Shown here one piece after another: positions 1 to 7,577 of a stretch of DNA of 15,825 nt. The notes under the pieces are model-generated. The model saw only the letters and a program-made list of their open reading frames with translations, ran no database searches and was not told the origin of the DNA. The position numbers were made by a program, and so were the translations under genes. This stretch comes from an uncultured Alphaproteobacteria bacterium (GTDB lineage: Bacteria; Pseudomonadota; Alphaproteobacteria; Rickettsiales; UBA1997): positions 1 through 15,825 of the forward strand of contig CAINKA010000062.1 of NCBI GenBank assembly GCA_903849835.1, read 5' to 3'. How positions within the stretch are numbered: position 1 is the stretch's first letter; every line of letters begins with the position of its first letter.

Positions 1-1331
1 GCCATTTCTGAAATTGAAAGTGAGGAAGTATTTGAAGCGATTACTGTGTCGACATTCACTTGTTTTTCAACTTCGGCTAAAATTCTTTTTTTAACCGCCA
101 TATTTTCTACGACGGCTTCGACGACAATTTCAGCATGATTGAAGCCAGCAAAATCAGTGCTCGCCGTGACATGTGCAGTTTTCATGCTGATTTCTTCCGA
201 CGATAATTTTCGAATTTTTTTGAGCTGATTAAAAACTTTTACGATTTGATTATAGCCAAGCGCGATCGCATTTTGTGTGATGTCTTTGATGCGAATATTG
301 ATGTTGTTATTGGCGAAGAGCCAAGCAATTCCACCTCCCATCACGCCAGCGCCAAGAAGAGCCGCATTGTGAATTTCTCGTGACGGTTGCGTCAAGCCAT
401 CAACACCTTCGTCTTTTTTCAAGGCTTCGTTGGTAAAAAAAATCTCGATTAAATTTTTTGAAATATCGCCAATTACGAGTTCGCAAAACGCATCAAGTTC
501 AACTTTAAATCCGCGTGTGCCGTAAGTTCGTCCGTAAGTTCTTTTAACAACTTCTAATGCATAAAATGGCGCGGGATATTGCCCCTTGGTCTTTCCGAAT
601 AAATCTTTTCTGACCAAATAAAAAATAAAATATTTTCCAAAGAGCAGCGATTCGAAAATAAAGCGTTTTTTCTTCGCCTCTTTTCTTCGTTTTAAATAAT
701 GATTTTCTTCGCCGTTTTTTAAAATTTCAGTGACGAAATGTCCGAGCTTTTCTTCCAAAAATTCTTCGCGAATAAGATCGTCTACGAGCCCGATTTTAAA
801 GGCTTTTTTGTTATCGATGGCTTTCGCAGAAAGAATAATTCTGAGCGATTCTTGTAAGCCGACTAACCTTGGCAAGCGCTGTGTTCCACCAAATCCTGGA
901 ATGATTCCAAGATTAACTTCTGGTAATCCGAGAGTGGTTTTTTTATTCACAATTCCGACGCGATATTGGCAAGCGAGAGCAAGTTCCAATCCTCCTCCCA
1001 AGCAGGCGCCATTGATCACGGCGATTGTTGGAATTTTTAGCTGCGCGATTTTTGTGAGAATATTTTGACCACGAGAAACTTTGGCGAGCGCATCTGCCGG
1101 ATCGCGAATATCCTTGATTTCATTGATGTCAGCGCCAGCGATGAAAATATCTTTTTTGTTGGAAGTGATGATCAGAACTCGAATCGCCTTATTCCCATCG
1201 ATCACATTAACCGCCTTCTCAAGCTCTGCCAACACTGGCGCGGAAAGCTTGTTAATTTTTTCATTCGGCAAATCAAAAATTAAATTTGCGACGCCGTTTT
1301 TATCGATTTGGAGGGAGAGGGAGTTGGTCAT
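1..1331 (-). CDS. fadJ: 3-hydroxyacyl-CoA dehydrogenase / enoyl-CoA hydratase, FadJ/FadB-type alpha subunit (partial, C-terminus outside window)
   Basis: This is the bifunctional fatty-acid beta-oxidation enzyme that hydrates enoyl-CoA and oxidises 3-hydroxyacyl-CoA with NAD. The reading frame is open from the ATG at 1331 to the window edge, giving 443 residues of a family that is usually about 700. Residues 1-190 form a crotonase domain: the oxyanion segment IAGADIN (64-70) and the two catalytic glutamates, Glu116 in GGGLELALA and Glu138 in GLPEVNLG. The NAD-binding dehydrogenase domain starts near residue 325 with LGAGVMGGG and continues to the IASNTSSLSI strand (431-440). No clear Shine-Dalgarno precedes the start. 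It lies downstream of trxB in the same direction, separated by a palindromic repeat, so it may be the last gene of that block. FadJ and FadB cannot be separated on what is visible; the family call is secure. Confidence 0.9.
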   Translation of the reverse strand, partial: MTNSLSLQIDKNGVANLIFDLPNEKINKLSAPVLAELEKAVNVIDGNKAIRVLIITSNKKDIFIAGADINEIKDIRDPADALAKVSRGQNILTKIAQLKIPTIAVINGACLGGGLELALACQYRVGIVNKKTTLGLPEVNLGIIPGFGGTQRLPRLVGLQESLRIILSAKAIDNKKAFKIGLVDDLIREEFLEEKLGHFVTEILKNGEENHYLKRRKEAKKKRFIFESLLFGKYFIFYLVRKDLFGKTKGQYPAPFYALEVVKRTYGRTYGTRGFKVELDAFCELVIGDISKNLIEIFFTNEALKKDEGVDGLTQPSREIHNAALLGAGVMGGGIAWLFANNNINIRIKDITQNAIALGYNQIVKVFNQLKKIRKLSSEEISMKTAHVTASTDFAGFNHAEIVVEAVVENMAVKKRILAEVEKQVNVDTVIASNTSSLSISEM

Positions 1332-1348
1332 AAATTACATTTGATTAG

Positions 1349-1400
1349 GTAGGGGTGGCCCTTGTGGCCATCCGCGGGCGAGCACAAGGCTCGCCCCTAC
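1349..1400. repeat. GTAG...CTAC double-hairpin repeat, copy A
   Basis: This 52-nt element begins GTAGGGG and ends CCCCTAC. It contains two back-to-back hairpins. The first has stem GGTGGCC with loop CTTGT, and the second has stem GGGCGAGC with loop ACAAG, so the second hairpin mirrors the first. It sits 9 nt beyond the trxB stop and upstream of the fadJ-type gene. Related copies are at 7520-7577 and 13158-13229, with a single-hairpin copy at 10648-10676. It may act as a terminator or RNA-processing site, but no U-tract follows it. Confidence 0.85.
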
Positions 1401-1409
1401 GAATTTACG

Positions 1410-2351
1410 TTAATGCGCCAAAAATTTTTCGATTTCTAACGCCGCCATACATCCAGTTCCAGCCGCTGTCACGGCTTGGCGGTAGATTTTATCTTGGATA
1501 TCACCTGCGGCGTAAATGCCAGAAATGTTTGTCGCTGTAGAGTCGGGCTTTGTTATGATGTATCCTTCTGGATCAATTTCTAATCCAGTATTTTTGAACA
1601 AATCGGAATTTGGTTTGTGACCGATGGCGATGAAAATTCCGTCGATTTTCATTTCGAGGAACTCGCCGGAAACTGTGTTTTTCAAGCGCGCGCCTGTTAC
1701 TGATTTCGGATTTTCTGATCCCAAAACTTCATCCAAAGCATGATTCCAAATCACTTCGATCTTCGGATTTTTAAACAAGCGATCTTGCAGAATTTTTTCC
1801 GATTTAAATTTATCGCGGCGATGCACCACATAAACTTTTTTGGCATGATTGGTTAAATATAAAGCCTCTTCGACCGCGCTATTGCCTCCGCCAACGACGA
1901 TCACCTCTTTGCCACGAAAGAAAAATCCGTCGCAAGTTGCACATCCTGAAACACCAAATCCTTGGAATTTTTTTTCGGATTCAAGCCCGAGCCATTTTGC
2001 TTGCGCACCTGTTGCAATCACGATTGCATCGGCTTCGTAAACATCATCCGATTCACCAATTAAACGAAATGGCCGCGAGGAAAAATCGACTTGCTTGATG
2101 TGATCGTGAAAAATTTTGGTACCGACGTGAACTGCTTGCTTTTCCATTTGCTCCATGAGCCACGGGCCTTGAATGACATCAGCAAAGCCGGGATAATTTT
2201 CGACATCAGTTGTGATCGTCAACTGCCCTCCGGGTTGCATGCCATTGATGATGATCGGTTCAAGATTAGCGCGCGCGGCATAAATTGCGGCGGCGAAACC
2301 TGCGGGGCCAGAGCCGATGATGGCGACTTTTGTTTTGTGAGTTGTTGGCAT
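1410..2351 (-). CDS. trxB: Thioredoxin-disulfide reductase
   Basis: This FAD/NADPH flavoprotein reduces thioredoxin in the cytoplasm. The 313 residues match the usual family length. Visible motifs in order are the FAD-binding GSGPAG (13-18), GGQLTITTDVENYPG (41-55), the redox-active CATC (137-140), the NADPH-binding GGGNSA (154-159) with HRRDK (177-181), and the C-terminal FAD contact AAGDI (281-285). The frame is open further upstream to 2444, but those extra 31 codons overlap the end of the previous gene and resemble nothing. The ATG at 2351 gives the conserved N-terminus and starts 1 nt after the upstream TAA. That spacing argues for translational coupling with the ankyrin-like gene. The gene ends TAA. 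Confidence 0.96.
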   Translation of the reverse strand: MPTTHKTKVAIIGSGPAGFAAAIYAARANLEPIIINGMQPGGQLTITTDVENYPGFADVIQGPWLMEQMEKQAVHVGTKIFHDHIKQVDFSSRPFRLIGESDDVYEADAIVIATGAQAKWLGLESEKKFQGFGVSGCATCDGFFFRGKEVIVVGGGNSAVEEALYLTNHAKKVYVVHRRDKFKSEKILQDRLFKNPKIEVIWNHALDEVLGSENPKSVTGARLKNTVSGEFLEMKIDGIFIAIGHKPNSDLFKNTGLEIDPEGYIITKPDSTATNISGIYAAGDIQDKIYRQAVTAAGTGCMAALEIEKFLAH

Positions 2352-2352
2352 T

Positions 2353-3795
2353 TTAACGTTTAATTTCTGTTGATTCGCGCAATAATAGAGCCATTCGAGA
2401 AGCAAATACCGCAACTTTCCCTGATGGATCGGTTGCTGCTGCAAACTCCCTTTTTGCTGATTCTGTTTCTAGCTTTTCTTTTTCAGTCACCGGAAATGTT
2501 CTTTCTAAAATTTGGTGAAAAGCATCAACGATTTTTTCTCTTCCTAACTCAAGAGCAAATCCAATTGTTGAAATTGAAAATGTTTTACCTTCATCTTCAA
2601 TCGAATCTTCCTCAGAAGTCGCTACAGGCCTTACTGGTTTAAGGTATTTTTTTTCAATAAATTCCGGAAAAATTTCTGCAATTTTTACCGCTAATTCGAT
2701 GTCGCCTTCTTTAATCGCGTCGCAAAGTTTTTCATAAATTTTTGGTAAAAATTTACTAAATAATTTTTCAGTAGCTTTCGTGCGAAGGTGAGAAAAAAGA
2801 TCGAACATTTTTTCATCAAGTGCTGCGAGGATAAGATCTTCGGACGCGTCTTTTTTTCCTCGCACAACCGCAGGAATCAAAGCAATTTTTTCACCTTCAT
2901 TTAAACTTGAATCTCTAGCTAAAATGCTGGGACAGACTTCAAACATTTCCTGAGCGAGATCTAGTTCATTTGTACGAGCTGCATAAGAAAATGGCGTCAG
3001 ACCATCATGGTTTTTTTGAGATAAAAATTCTGGAAAATTTTCTGAAAATAAATGGATAATGTGTTTGTAATTTTCGACTGTTTTTGGATTTATCGCATAT
3101 CCTGCCATGTGCCCTGCAGCTCCTTTAACCTTAGACGCAATTTTCACCATTTCGTGAATGATGTTGTTTTCATTGTCGAAATTAATACCAAGCAGAGCTG
3201 CTCTCATTCTCGTATTTTCTAGCACCGCTCTAATGATTATGATGTCACCTCTAACCATAATTGGAGTAATTGGGTATTCTTCGACTTCGTCCACTTTTAT
3301 TTTTACCAACTCCGGAAACCTTTCAAAAACGTATAAAAAAACATCATCCTCTTTTTCTTCGTACCATGCTTTACGGGAGGCTTTATTGCGAGCTGTGTAA
3401 TAAAGAACATTTTTGATAGTGTCGCCTACAGCGGCGCCAATGTGGAATTCTTCGAATAAGCAACGCACCATTTTTAAATCATGCGTAGTAAGGGCAAGTT
3501 TAACGAAAGAAAAACTCACACCTTCCTGTATGTTTTTTTTTGTAATCAGACCCTCTCCGCCATATTCAACCAACAAGCGCAACATTTCTGGAGATTGGCA
3601 ATGGTGAATTGTGGCGATATTATCGCCATCCATATCAGCAAGAGTTGAAGCTTTAACTTTACCTCTCTCGAGAATTTCTCTGACGATTTCCAGCTTATTA
3701 TCTCTGACTATGGTGTTGAGCATTCCGCGCTCTTGCTCAGCAAGTAAGATTTTTAGCATTCGCTCTTCAGAAGCTGGAATTTTTTGATGACGCAT
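2353..3795 (-). CDS. Ankyrin-repeat-like protein of unknown function
   Basis: The 480-residue product has no signal peptide and no membrane segment. Several segments look like degenerate ankyrin units: residues 25-48 (LNTIVRDNKLEIVREILERG), 61-85 (a short turn then MLRLLVEYGGEGL), 98-117 (VKLALTTHDLKMVRCLFEEF), 264-287 (DGLTPFSYAARTNELDLAQEMF) and 360-377. The helix-turn-helix rhythm and the DGLTPFSYAA signature support the call, but the repeats are divergent and a general alpha-solenoid is possible. The C-terminus (440-480) is charged and helical. The gene starts 4 nt after fabG and ends 1 nt before trxB, so it is embedded in an otherwise metabolic operon. Ankyrin proteins in intracellular alphaproteobacteria are often host-interaction proteins; that role here is inference. 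Met13 is an alternative start. Confidence 0.65.
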   Translation of the reverse strand: MRHQKIPASEERMLKILLAEQERGMLNTIVRDNKLEIVREILERGKVKASTLADMDGDNIATIHHCQSPEMLRLLVEYGGEGLITKKNIQEGVSFSFVKLALTTHDLKMVRCLFEEFHIGAAVGDTIKNVLYYTARNKASRKAWYEEKEDDVFLYVFERFPELVKIKVDEVEEYPITPIMVRGDIIIIRAVLENTRMRAALLGINFDNENNIIHEMVKIASKVKGAAGHMAGYAINPKTVENYKHIIHLFSENFPEFLSQKNHDGLTPFSYAARTNELDLAQEMFEVCPSILARDSSLNEGEKIALIPAVVRGKKDASEDLILAALDEKMFDLFSHLRTKATEKLFSKFLPKIYEKLCDAIKEGDIELAVKIAEIFPEFIEKKYLKPVRPVATSEEDSIEDEGKTFSISTIGFALELGREKIVDAFHQILERTFPVTEKEKLETESAKREFAAATDPSGKVAVFASRMALLLRESTEIKR

Positions 3796-3799
3796 TTCG

Positions 3800-4537
3800 C
3801 TAATTCATAAACATTCCACCATTCACATGCAGCGTGTGACCGGTGATGTAGCCCGCATCTTCGCTTGCAAGAAAGGCAACAGATTTGGCGATGTCGGCAG
3901 CGTCGCCCATTTTTCCAGCGGGAATTTTAGTGAGGATTGCTTCGCGTTGTTGGTCGTTCAAAACATCAGTCATCGGGCTTTGGATGAAGCCGGGGGCGAC
4001 GCAATTCAGCGTGATGCCACGACTAGCAACTTCTTGCGCCATCGATTTGGTCATGCCGATCATTCCCGCTTTTGAAGCGACGTAATTGCACTGGCCGGGA
4101 TTTCCCGTGACGCCAACAACCGACGCGATGTTGATGATGCGGCCATATTTTCGGCGCATCATTTTTTTGACGGCGTTGCGATTGAGGATAAAAGTTGATT
4201 TGAGATTGACGTCGAGCACGTGATCGAAATCTTCATTTTTCATGCGCAGAACCAAATTATCTTTGGTGATGCCAGCGTTGCAGACTAAAATATCGATTTG
4301 CCCGACAAGCTCCTCAGCCTTGTCGAATAAGGCGTCGACGGCAGCGACGTCGGATAAATTGCAGGCGAGAATTTTGTGATCGCCGCCGATTTCCGCGACA
4401 AGCTCTTGCAGCTTTTCTTCTTTCGTCGAAGACAAAACCAACCTCGCCCCTTGCTTAGCCAGAGCCTTGGCAATTGCGGCCCCAATGCCTCCGGTGGCAC
4501 CGGTTATTAATGCGTTTTTTCCCGTGAGTCTGAACAT
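3800..4537 (-). CDS. fabG: 3-oxoacyl-[acyl-carrier-protein] reductase
   Basis: This enzyme performs the NADPH-dependent reduction of 3-oxoacyl-ACP in fatty-acid elongation. At 245 residues it has the standard FabG length. It is a classical short-chain dehydrogenase: cofactor motif TGATGGIG (12-19), CNAGI (86-90), Asn111 of the tetrad, the Ser139 strand IINIAS, and Tyr152/Lys156 in YVASK. It ends with the usual ITGHTLHVNGG segment (231-241). It leads a tight cluster with the ankyrin-like gene and trxB. The usual fabD and acpP partners are not adjacent within the window. No Shine-Dalgarno is evident before the ATG. The gene ends TAG. Confidence 0.94.
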   Translation of the reverse strand: MFRLTGKNALITGATGGIGAAIAKALAKQGARLVLSSTKEEKLQELVAEIGGDHKILACNLSDVAAVDALFDKAEELVGQIDILVCNAGITKDNLVLRMKNEDFDHVLDVNLKSTFILNRNAVKKMMRRKYGRIINIASVVGVTGNPGQCNYVASKAGMIGMTKSMAQEVASRGITLNCVAPGFIQSPMTDVLNDQQREAILTKIPAGKMGDAADIAKSVAFLASEDAGYITGHTLHVNGGMFMN

Positions 4538-4653
4538 AAAATTTGAAGATTAGTTATTTTAACGGCGAGTAGTTCTTGTTGTTCCGGTATCGCCGACTTG
4601 GGCGCTCGTTGCTGATGTAGCCGCTCCTGTCGGTAATGCATGACATCAATCGC

Positions 4654-4708
4654 ATCTGGGATCAGGTCACGCTCTGCATTCGAAGTCAGAGAGCTCTTCA
4701 TCCCAGAT
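4654..4708. other. Nested inverted repeat in the gap between cvpA and fabG
   Basis: The outer arms ATCTGGGAT (4654-4662) and ATCCCAGAT (4700-4708) are perfect complements. An inner stem, CTCTG (4672-4676) with CAGAG (4687-4691), closes a 10-nt loop. The fold lies about 120 nt upstream of fabG and inside the small ORF at 4667-4765. It could be a leader or small-RNA structure, but no U-run follows on either strand and function is unknown. Confidence 0.4.
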
Positions 4709-4765
4709 ATTTTGACCATCACCTGTAGATCTTTTTAAACTTTGCAGTCTTTTTGGTCTGCTCAT
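4667..4765 (-). other. Possible small ORF or gene remnant (32 aa)
   Basis: An ATG at 4765, 12 nt beyond the cvpA stop, opens a 32-codon frame (MSRPKRLQSLKRSTGDGQNI, then WDEELSDFECRA) that ends at TGA 4667-4669. The same frame continues to TAA at 4559-4561, with only one further TGA (4646-4648). An overlapping frame reads from 4722 into fabG. GGAA lies close upstream but is poorly spaced as a ribosome site. This may be a real microprotein, a decayed gene or chance. No family is recognised. Confidence 0.25.
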
Positions 4766-4777
4766 TTTCCAAAAAAT

Positions 4778-5476
4778 TTATTTATCAATAATCTCAATTA
4801 GACGGTTCATTTTTTCGATGTCTTTTTTGTTGTAGCCAGCGTCTTCCGAGCTTTCATCTAGCGGCTCTGCAACATCTTTTTTGTTTAACAATTCGTTAAT
4901 TTTCTCATCGAGATTATCTTGCTTGGGAACGACTTTATCCAAATTTTTTGTGGTAGCATCGAAGAATTTTTTTACCAGTGGGTCGAGAGTATTTCCCGAG
5001 AGATGCAAAATATTGTAGCACTTGGCTTGCAACAACCATTCTGGCAGCGGAGCGGAATTTTCTTCGACATTTTTCCCCAATAAAAATCCGTAAAGATTTA
5101 GCGAGATGGAGTAAATAAAACCGAAGATTAGCAAAGTTTTGACGATGCCGAAAAGCACGCCGAGCGAGCGATCAAAAACCTTCGACATTTTTTCTTTTAA
5201 CGCCTTGCACAGCCCCGAAGTTGAAAGCGCGGTAGCAATGAAAACGAAAATAAAAATTATGACTCGTGCAGCAATATCCGCTACGAATTTATTGTCGGAA
5301 TAAAAGAGTAATAATTTCGAGAGGTATGGTGCGAGAAGATAAGAAAGAGTAAGCGCAATCAGCCAGTTAAATAGCGAAAAAATTTCCTTCACGAAGCCAC
5401 GAAAAAATGCGGTCGTGATGAAAATCATCGCGAAGACTAGGACGATTAAATCTAGGATGTTGAAGGTTGTGGACAC
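4778..5476 (-). CDS. cvpA: CvpA family inner-membrane protein
   Basis: CvpA-family proteins are small multi-pass inner-membrane proteins linked to colicin V production and envelope homeostasis; their molecular role is unsettled. The 232 residues show four hydrophobic segments, roughly 8-22, 33-58, 70-88 and 108-132. The family-typical FDRSLGVLFG is at 101-110 and LPEWL at 144-148. The C-terminal cytoplasmic tail ends in GYNKKDIEKMNRLIEII, resembling the tail of alphaproteobacterial members. The start is GTG at 5476; an in-frame TAA two codons upstream excludes a longer form. No Shine-Dalgarno is visible. The sequence just upstream is a tandem repeat of CGTAAGT. The gene ends TAA and is co-directional with coq9. 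Confidence 0.85.
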   Translation of the reverse strand: MSTTFNILDLIVLVFAMIFITTAFFRGFVKEIFSLFNWLIALTLSYLLAPYLSKLLLFYSDNKFVADIAARVIIFIFVFIATALSTSGLCKALKEKMSKVFDRSLGVLFGIVKTLLIFGFIYSISLNLYGFLLGKNVEENSAPLPEWLLQAKCYNILHLSGNTLDPLVKKFFDATTKNLDKVVPKQDNLDEKINELLNKKDVAEPLDESSEDAGYNKKDIEKMNRLIEIIDK

Positions 5477-5484
5477 GGATTAGG

Positions 5485-5519
5485 CGTAAGTCGTAAGTCG
5501 TAAGTCGTAAGTCGTAAGT
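5485..5519. repeat. Five tandem CGTAAGT heptads
   Basis: Five perfect copies of CGTAAGT run head to tail, preceded by TTAGG and ending 9 nt before the coq9 stop. The array fills almost all of the 52-nt gap between coq9 and cvpA and begins 8 nt upstream of the cvpA GTG start. It occupies the place where a ribosome binding site would be expected. Confidence 0.95.
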
Positions 5520-5528
5520 GACTTCAGA

Positions 5529-6254
5529 TTACTTTTTGATTAAGCGGAAAAAGGGTAAATTTTTTAGGAAATTTTTTGGAGATTTTGGCTGACCTTTTTC
5601 ATCAAGGAAAAATTCCTCGCAAGTTTTTTTTGCGGTGGCAGAAAATTTTTTTATCTGCGCCTTGCGCTTCTCGAACTTCATCACTTTTTCAATTTCGGAA
5701 TCGATGAGTTTTTTTGTTTTTTCGAAGTCAGGTGATTCATCTTTTAGAAAGGTGAAAAGCGAGCGAAAAATAATTTTTCCGAGGGTTAATCTTTTGGTGT
5801 AAAAATTAAAATCAGTTGATTCATCGCCGATATTTTTCCAGATAAAATCTGCAATTTTGAAACTTAGTTTTAAGCCTTGAATCAAGGGTCTTGCGCCGAT
5901 TTTAAAAGAAGTAAAATTTTTTGGATCTAGATAAAAATTAATCAATCTTTGCAATGCAATTTTATGATTTTTTTCGACTTCGAAACGGGCATAAAGCGAG
6001 AGACGAATTTTATCTCGAATTTTTTTTCCGCTTAAATTTTCTAAAATTTCTGCTGATTTTTGATTTTGCGATTCGACATAAAATTCTGCCAAATCCACAC
6101 ATCCATTTTCAAAAATTAAACTGAGAAAATTTTCGCCAATTCCGCAAATCTCCATCGCCTTCAAAAGCGCGCTGTTATTCCATCCATCGAAGGGACAGAT
6201 TTTTAAAAATTCGGTGAGAATTCGATGTTTTGTTTCGGGTGAATCGAAGAGCAT
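5529..6254 (-). CDS. coq9: COQ9 family ubiquinone biosynthesis protein
   Basis: COQ9 is a lipid-binding protein with a TetR-like fold that assists ubiquinone ring hydroxylation, in partnership with COQ7-type enzymes. In the 241 residues the family signatures are clear: FDGW near the N-terminus (22-25), the helix DKIRLSLYARFE (81-92), and the diagnostic IGDESTDFNFYTKRLTLG (142-159). These are followed by FTFLKDESPDFEKTKKLID (167-185) and the final KFEKRKAQIKK helix. Residues 205-241 form a basic extension beyond the usual core. COQ9 is largely confined to alphaproteobacteria and mitochondria, which helps place the organism. The ATG lies 2 nt from a heptad repeat arm with no Shine-Dalgarno. The gene is divergent from argD and upstream of cvpA, and ends TAA. 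Confidence 0.88.
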   Translation of the reverse strand: MLFDSPETKHRILTEFLKICPFDGWNNSALLKAMEICGIGENFLSLIFENGCVDLAEFYVESQNQKSAEILENLSGKKIRDKIRLSLYARFEVEKNHKIALQRLINFYLDPKNFTSFKIGARPLIQGLKLSFKIADFIWKNIGDESTDFNFYTKRLTLGKIIFRSLFTFLKDESPDFEKTKKLIDSEIEKVMKFEKRKAQIKKFSATAKKTCEEFFLDEKGQPKSPKNFLKNLPFFRLIKK

Positions 6255-6256
6255 AA

Positions 6257-6345
6257 ATTTTAGATTTTAGATTTTAGATTTAGGATTTAAGTTAAATTCG
6301 TATCCTGTCTCACAAATCTTAAATCTAAAATCTTAAATCTAAAAT
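6257..6345. repeat. 32-bp inverted repeat of TTTTAGA-type heptads between coq9 and argD
   Basis: The left arm (6257-6288) is a run of ATTTTAG heptads. The right arm (6314-6345) is its reverse complement with 30 of 32 positions identical. A 25-nt spacer containing CCTGTCTCAC separates them. The arms end 2 nt from the coq9 ATG and 2 nt from the argD ATG, so the whole divergent intergenic region is this palindrome. Any shared promoter or operator must lie within it. Confidence 0.9.
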
Positions 6346-6347
6346 CA

Positions 6348-7523
6348 ATGACAACCTCCCAAAAACTCCTGCCCGTTCACAAGCGTTTTGACATCGCCTT
6401 TTCTCACGGCGAGGGAATGTATCTTTTTTCTGATGGAAAAAAATATCTCGATTTCGGCGCCGGCATTGCGGTGAACGCGCTTGGGCATTGTCATCCAAAA
6501 ATGGTTGAAGCCATCACCAATCAGGCGAAAAAACTTTGGCATGTGTCCAACATTTACAATGCTAACGAGCTCAATCACTACGCCGAAAAGTTAGTGGATA
6601 ACACTTTTGCCGATTACGTTTTTTTCTGTAATTCCGGTGCTGAGTCAGTTGAGTGCGCGATCAAAATGATTCGTCGCCATTTCTTCGTGAATAACCAACC
6701 GCAAAAAAATCGCATCATCACTTTCACCGGCGCCTTTCATGGTCGCACAATCGCAACAATTTCTGCCGCGGCGAAGAAAAAATATCTCGAAGGCTTTGAG
6801 CCCGCCCTTCCCGGCTTCGACAATGTTGAGTTTGGAAATATTGAGGCCGTGAAAAAAGCGATCGACGAAAATACCGCAGGCATTCTGATTGAGCCGATCC
6901 AAGGCGAAGAGGGAATCAGAGTTTCGGACAAAAATTTTATTCAAGAGTTACGAAAAATTTGTGACGAGAAAAATTTGTTGCTGGCTTTTGATGAGGTGCA
7001 GTGCGGGATGGGAAGAGTCGGCCATCTTTTTGCCTACGAATTTTACGGTGTAAAACCTGACATCATCGCCACCGCCAAAGCCATTGCTGGCGGCTTTCCA
7101 CTTGGTGCCTGCTTGGCTACAAAAGATGCCGCAAGCGGAATGACCCTAGGCGTTCACGGCACAACTTACGGTGGCAACCCAATGGCCATGGCCGTTGCTG
7201 ACGCGGTTTTGAGCGTGATGTTGGAAAAAGATTTTTTGGAAAATGTAAAAAAAATCGGCGCTGAATTAAAATCTGAATTGGAAAATTTGCAGAAAAAATT
7301 TCCGGATGTGATTGATGAAGTTCGCGGTATCGGATTGATGCTAGGGATAAAAATAAATCAGAAAATTGAGCATGTTGAGCTGGTGAAAAAATTCATCGAA
7401 AACGGCTTGCTGACAATTCCTGCGAGCGACAATGTGATCAGAATTTTACCTCCGCTGATTATTGGTGCGGAGCATGTGAGAGAAGGGGTGGGGAAGATTG
7501 AGAAGGGGATGATTGGTCTGTAG
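6348..7523 (+). CDS. argD: Acetylornithine / succinyldiaminopimelate aminotransferase
   Basis: This class III PLP-dependent aminotransferase converts N-acetylglutamate semialdehyde to N-acetylornithine in arginine synthesis, and family members often also serve lysine/diaminopimelate synthesis. The 391 residues match the family. Motifs include NSGAESVECAIK (95-106), GAFHGRT (128-134), EPIQGEEGI (182-190), and FDEVQCGMGR (214-223) with the pyridoxal-contacting Asp215. The PLP lysine is Lys244 in ATAKAIAGGFPLG. The ATG is 2 nt after a 32-nt repeat arm and has no Shine-Dalgarno. The stop TAG is the TAG of GTAGGGG in repeat copy B. Ornithine or 4-aminobutyrate aminotransferase is less likely, but close homologues share these motifs. 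Confidence 0.9.
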   Translation: MTTSQKLLPVHKRFDIAFSHGEGMYLFSDGKKYLDFGAGIAVNALGHCHPKMVEAITNQAKKLWHVSNIYNANELNHYAEKLVDNTFADYVFFCNSGAESVECAIKMIRRHFFVNNQPQKNRIITFTGAFHGRTIATISAAAKKKYLEGFEPALPGFDNVEFGNIEAVKKAIDENTAGILIEPIQGEEGIRVSDKNFIQELRKICDEKNLLLAFDEVQCGMGRVGHLFAYEFYGVKPDIIATAKAIAGGFPLGACLATKDAASGMTLGVHGTTYGGNPMAMAVADAVLSVMLEKDFLENVKKIGAELKSELENLQKKFPDVIDEVRGIGLMLGIKINQKIEHVELVKKFIENGLLTIPASDNVIRILPPLIIGAEHVREGVGKIEKGMIGL

Positions 7524-7577
7524 GGGGCGCGACACCCTCGTGGTCGCCCGCCGGGCTGGCACAAGGCCAGCTCCTAC
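7520..7577. repeat. GTAG...CTAC double-hairpin repeat, copy B, at convergent gene ends
   Basis: This 58-nt element runs from GTAGGGG to CTCCTAC. The first hairpin pairs GGGCG.GAC with GTCGCCC, and the second pairs GCTGGC with GCCAGC around ACAAG. Its left TAG is the argD stop and its right CTA is the popZ stop read on the other strand. The two convergent genes are therefore separated only by this element, which probably acts as a bidirectional terminator or transcript 3' end. Confidence 0.9.

Noticed and set aside
2352..2444. 31-codon N-terminal extension of thioredoxin reductase
   Set aside because: It overlaps the end of the ankyrin-like gene and is not family-like; the ATG at 2351 matches the conserved N-terminus and starts 1 nt after the upstream stop.
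4559..4765. TGA read as tryptophan (recoded genome)
   Set aside because: All conserved genes are uninterrupted by TGA and use TGG for Trp, so reassignment is not supported; the frame is more likely chance or decay.
5485..5519. CRISPR-like array
   Set aside because: The units are contiguous 7-mers without spacers; there are no cas genes in the window.
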